DNA from: Kofleriaceae bacterium
GTDB lineage: Bacteria > Myxococcota_A > Polyangia > Haliangiales > Haliangiaceae
Direction of reading: 5' to 3'
Length of the DNA: 8,773 nucleotides
Assembly: GCA_024642805.1 (NCBI GenBank)
Contig: JAHEAK010000184.1
Span: 1 to 8,773, forward strand
How positions within the stretch are numbered: position 1 is the stretch's first letter; every line of letters starts with the position of its first letter. The position numbers and the translations under genes are program-made. Below, piece by piece: positions 7,720 through 8,773 of the stretch. The notes beneath the pieces were generated by a model. The model ran no database searches and was not told the origin of the DNA. It was given only the letters and a program-made list of their open reading frames with translations.

Positions 7720-8447
7720 CAGGCGGCGGAGAGCAGGCGCGCCGAGTCGATGGCCGAGGTGAGACCCGCCAGGCGCGCATCCTTGGCCAAGTCCTCGGTG
7801 AGGCCGGCGACCGCCTGTCGATAGCTGCGGCTGTCGAGCACCCCTTGCAACAAGCGAAAGCGCAGAAAGAGCAGGGCGGTCTGAGCCACATCGGCCAGAC
7901 AGTAGTTGCGGATCTCCTCGTGGCGACCGGCCTGGTGCAGACTGTGAATTTGCGAGCCGTCAATCCCGATCTTGCCGGGTAGACCGATCAAACGGGCCAG
8001 GGCATCCAGCGAGCTGGCGCGGGAGGCGCCGTGGTCGGCCAGCCAGTCACAGAGATCGATGTGGCCCTCCTCGCTGTAGCGGTAGCGGATGCCGCGGTCT
8101 TTGTAATACCAGGCCATGGGCACGCCGCAGTGCAGGGAGCGCAAGGCCAGCACGGGCAGGTCGAAGCCGCGGCCGTTGTAGGTGACAAGAGCGGGCCGGT
8201 GCTCCTCCACAAATGTGGAGAAAGAATGGAGAATTCCGGATTCGTCCGAGTCGCCCTCCGGCATGAGGCCGAGCTTTTGCAGACGGTATTCCGAGTCCAG
8301 GAGCATGCAGCCGACCACGATGACCTTGTGGGCATAGGGAGGAGGGAAGATCGCGGGCGCGCCCTCACTGGCCGGTGGTGCCTGCCACAGGCTGTGATCG
8401 GGAATGGTCTCGATATCGAGCACCAAATAGTGAGAGGCCTGTGCCAC
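7719..8447 (-). CDS. DEDDy 3'-5' exonuclease related to the DNA polymerase B exonuclease domain
   Basis: The 242-residue protein carries all DEDDy exonuclease motifs: ExoI DIETIPD (metal ligands D11 and E13), ExoII YNGRGFD (N91 and D96) and ExoIII Y182-x3-D186 in NYCLADVAQT. DIETIPD and the overall length fit the stand-alone predicted PolB-like 3'-5' exonuclease family (Pfam DNA_pol_B_exo2 type). It should remove nucleotides from 3' ends using two metal ions; DNA is the likely but unproven substrate. No polymerase domain is attached and no signal peptide is seen. The start is GTG at 8447 with an AGGGTG ribosome-binding site just upstream; no nearby in-frame ATG is better placed. It is the first gene of a two-gene unit with the ferredoxin. 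Divergent to it at 8564 is a secreted protein gene, probably unrelated. Confidence 0.92.
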   Translation of the reverse strand: MAQASHYLVLDIETIPDHSLWQAPPASEGAPAIFPPPYAHKVIVVGCMLLDSEYRLQKLGLMPEGDSDESGILHSFSTFVEEHRPALVTYNGRGFDLPVLALRSLHCGVPMAWYYKDRGIRYRYSEEGHIDLCDWLADHGASRASSLDALARLIGLPGKIGIDGSQIHSLHQAGRHEEIRNYCLADVAQTALLFLRFRLLQGVLDSRSYRQAVAGLTEDLAKDARLAGLTSAIDSARLLSAA

Positions 8448-8500
8448 GGCCGCACCCTAAGCCCTGGGTCTGACACGGGAGCTTCGCTTTGCACACGAGG

Positions 8501-8521
8501 CTGCTTCAAAGCAGGGCTTTG
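8501..8521. repeat. Two overlapping, mutually exclusive inverted repeats
   Basis: CTGCT-TCAA-AGCAG (8501-8514) and CAAAGC-AGG-GCTTTG (8507-8521) are both perfect inverted repeats and share bases, so only one hairpin can form at a time. They lie in the 116-bp gap between the divergent exonuclease and secreted-protein genes. They could be an operator or a leader element; the arms are short, so chance is possible. Confidence 0.3.
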
Positions 8522-8563
8522 CTCACTTGGGCTGAGCGCGCACCTCCTGCATACTAAGGGGCC

Positions 8564-8773
8564 ATGTGGCGGTACCTCCTCGCGCTCCCTCTTCTCGCTC
8601 TGCCCTTTAGCAACGATGCCGGGGCGGCTGAGGGCGTTTGCCGGGTCGTCCACTTCGACCTCCGTCCCACCGATGATCTGCAGCTGGTCATCTGGATCGA
8701 GGACACCGCCGGCAACTTCATCGACACCGCCTTCATCACCCGCAAGACCGGCAGCTATGGCCTTGGCAATCGC
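8564..8773 (+). CDS. Secreted protein, possibly DUF2271-like, 3' end cut by the window edge
   Basis: ATG at 8564 opens 70 codons with no stop before the window ends. An AAGGGG sequence sits just before the ATG, close but usable as a ribosome-binding site. The N-terminus MWRYLLALPLLALPFSNDAGA is a clear Sec signal peptide, with cleavage probably around residue 22. The mature part contains LVIWIEDTAGNFIDTAFITR followed by KTGSYGLGNR. This resembles the WIED..G.F..T element of secreted DUF2271-type proteins, a recollection of the family pattern and not a search result. Function unknown; location periplasmic or secreted. It is divergent from the exonuclease gene. Confidence 0.75.
   Translation, partial: MWRYLLALPLLALPFSNDAGAAEGVCRVVHFDLRPTDDLQLVIWIEDTAGNFIDTAFITRKTGSYGLGNR

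Noticed and set aside
7234..7824. 196-codon plus-strand open frame after the kinase
   Set aside because: It begins inside the G-rich intergenic motif and runs antisense through the ferredoxin and exonuclease, whose motifs are unambiguous on the minus strand.

Overview
The window looks like a chromosomal segment of a GC-rich deltaproteobacterium in the broad sense, most likely Myxococcota. The grounds are the gene content: a Hanks-type Ser/Thr kinase with the HRDVSPSN catalytic loop common in myxobacterial kinases and several periplasmic PEGA domains; an FHA-domain sigma54 activator; and secreted proteins of a kind common in that phylum. No ribosomal or tRNA gene, transposase, integrase, CRISPR array or phage gene is visible, so this reads as resident chromosome and not a mobile island.

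Layout, left to right. (1) 1-918, minus: 5' part of a metallo-beta-lactamase-fold hydrolase that runs off the left edge and has an altered metal-binding motif. (2) 1024-2487, plus: FHA - AAA+ - Fis-type HTH sigma54 activator that lacks about ten residues of a normally conserved AAA+ segment. (3) 2488-2700: a locally AT-rich convergent gap with two hairpins and a cluster of three DnaA-box-like 9-mers. (4) 2701-3945 and 3942-5165, minus: a two-gene operon joined by a 4-bp ATGA overlap, encoding a signal-peptide/PEGA/C-terminal-TM protein and then a cysteine-rich lipoprotein. (5) 5233-7230, plus: a transmembrane Ser/Thr kinase with two clear and one degenerate periplasmic PEGA domain, divergent from the operon. 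(6) 7231-7398: a convergent gap with a six-tract G-quadruplex motif and a perfect hairpin. (7) 7399-7719 and 7719-8447, minus: a [2Fe-2S] ferredoxin and a DEDDy PolB-like 3'-5' exonuclease, joined by a one-base TGATG overlap. (8) 8564-8773, plus: the start of a secreted protein that runs off the right edge.

The most coherent reading, which is inference, is that genes 2, 4 and 5 form an envelope-to-transcription signalling module. The kinase would sense an envelope signal through its PEGA domains, perhaps with the divergent PEGA protein and the lipoprotein. It would phosphorylate threonines read by the FHA domain of the sigma54 activator. The exonuclease/ferredoxin pair is a separate, translationally coupled unit with no obvious link to that module.

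Every identification rests on motif reading by eye. No database search or structure prediction was run.
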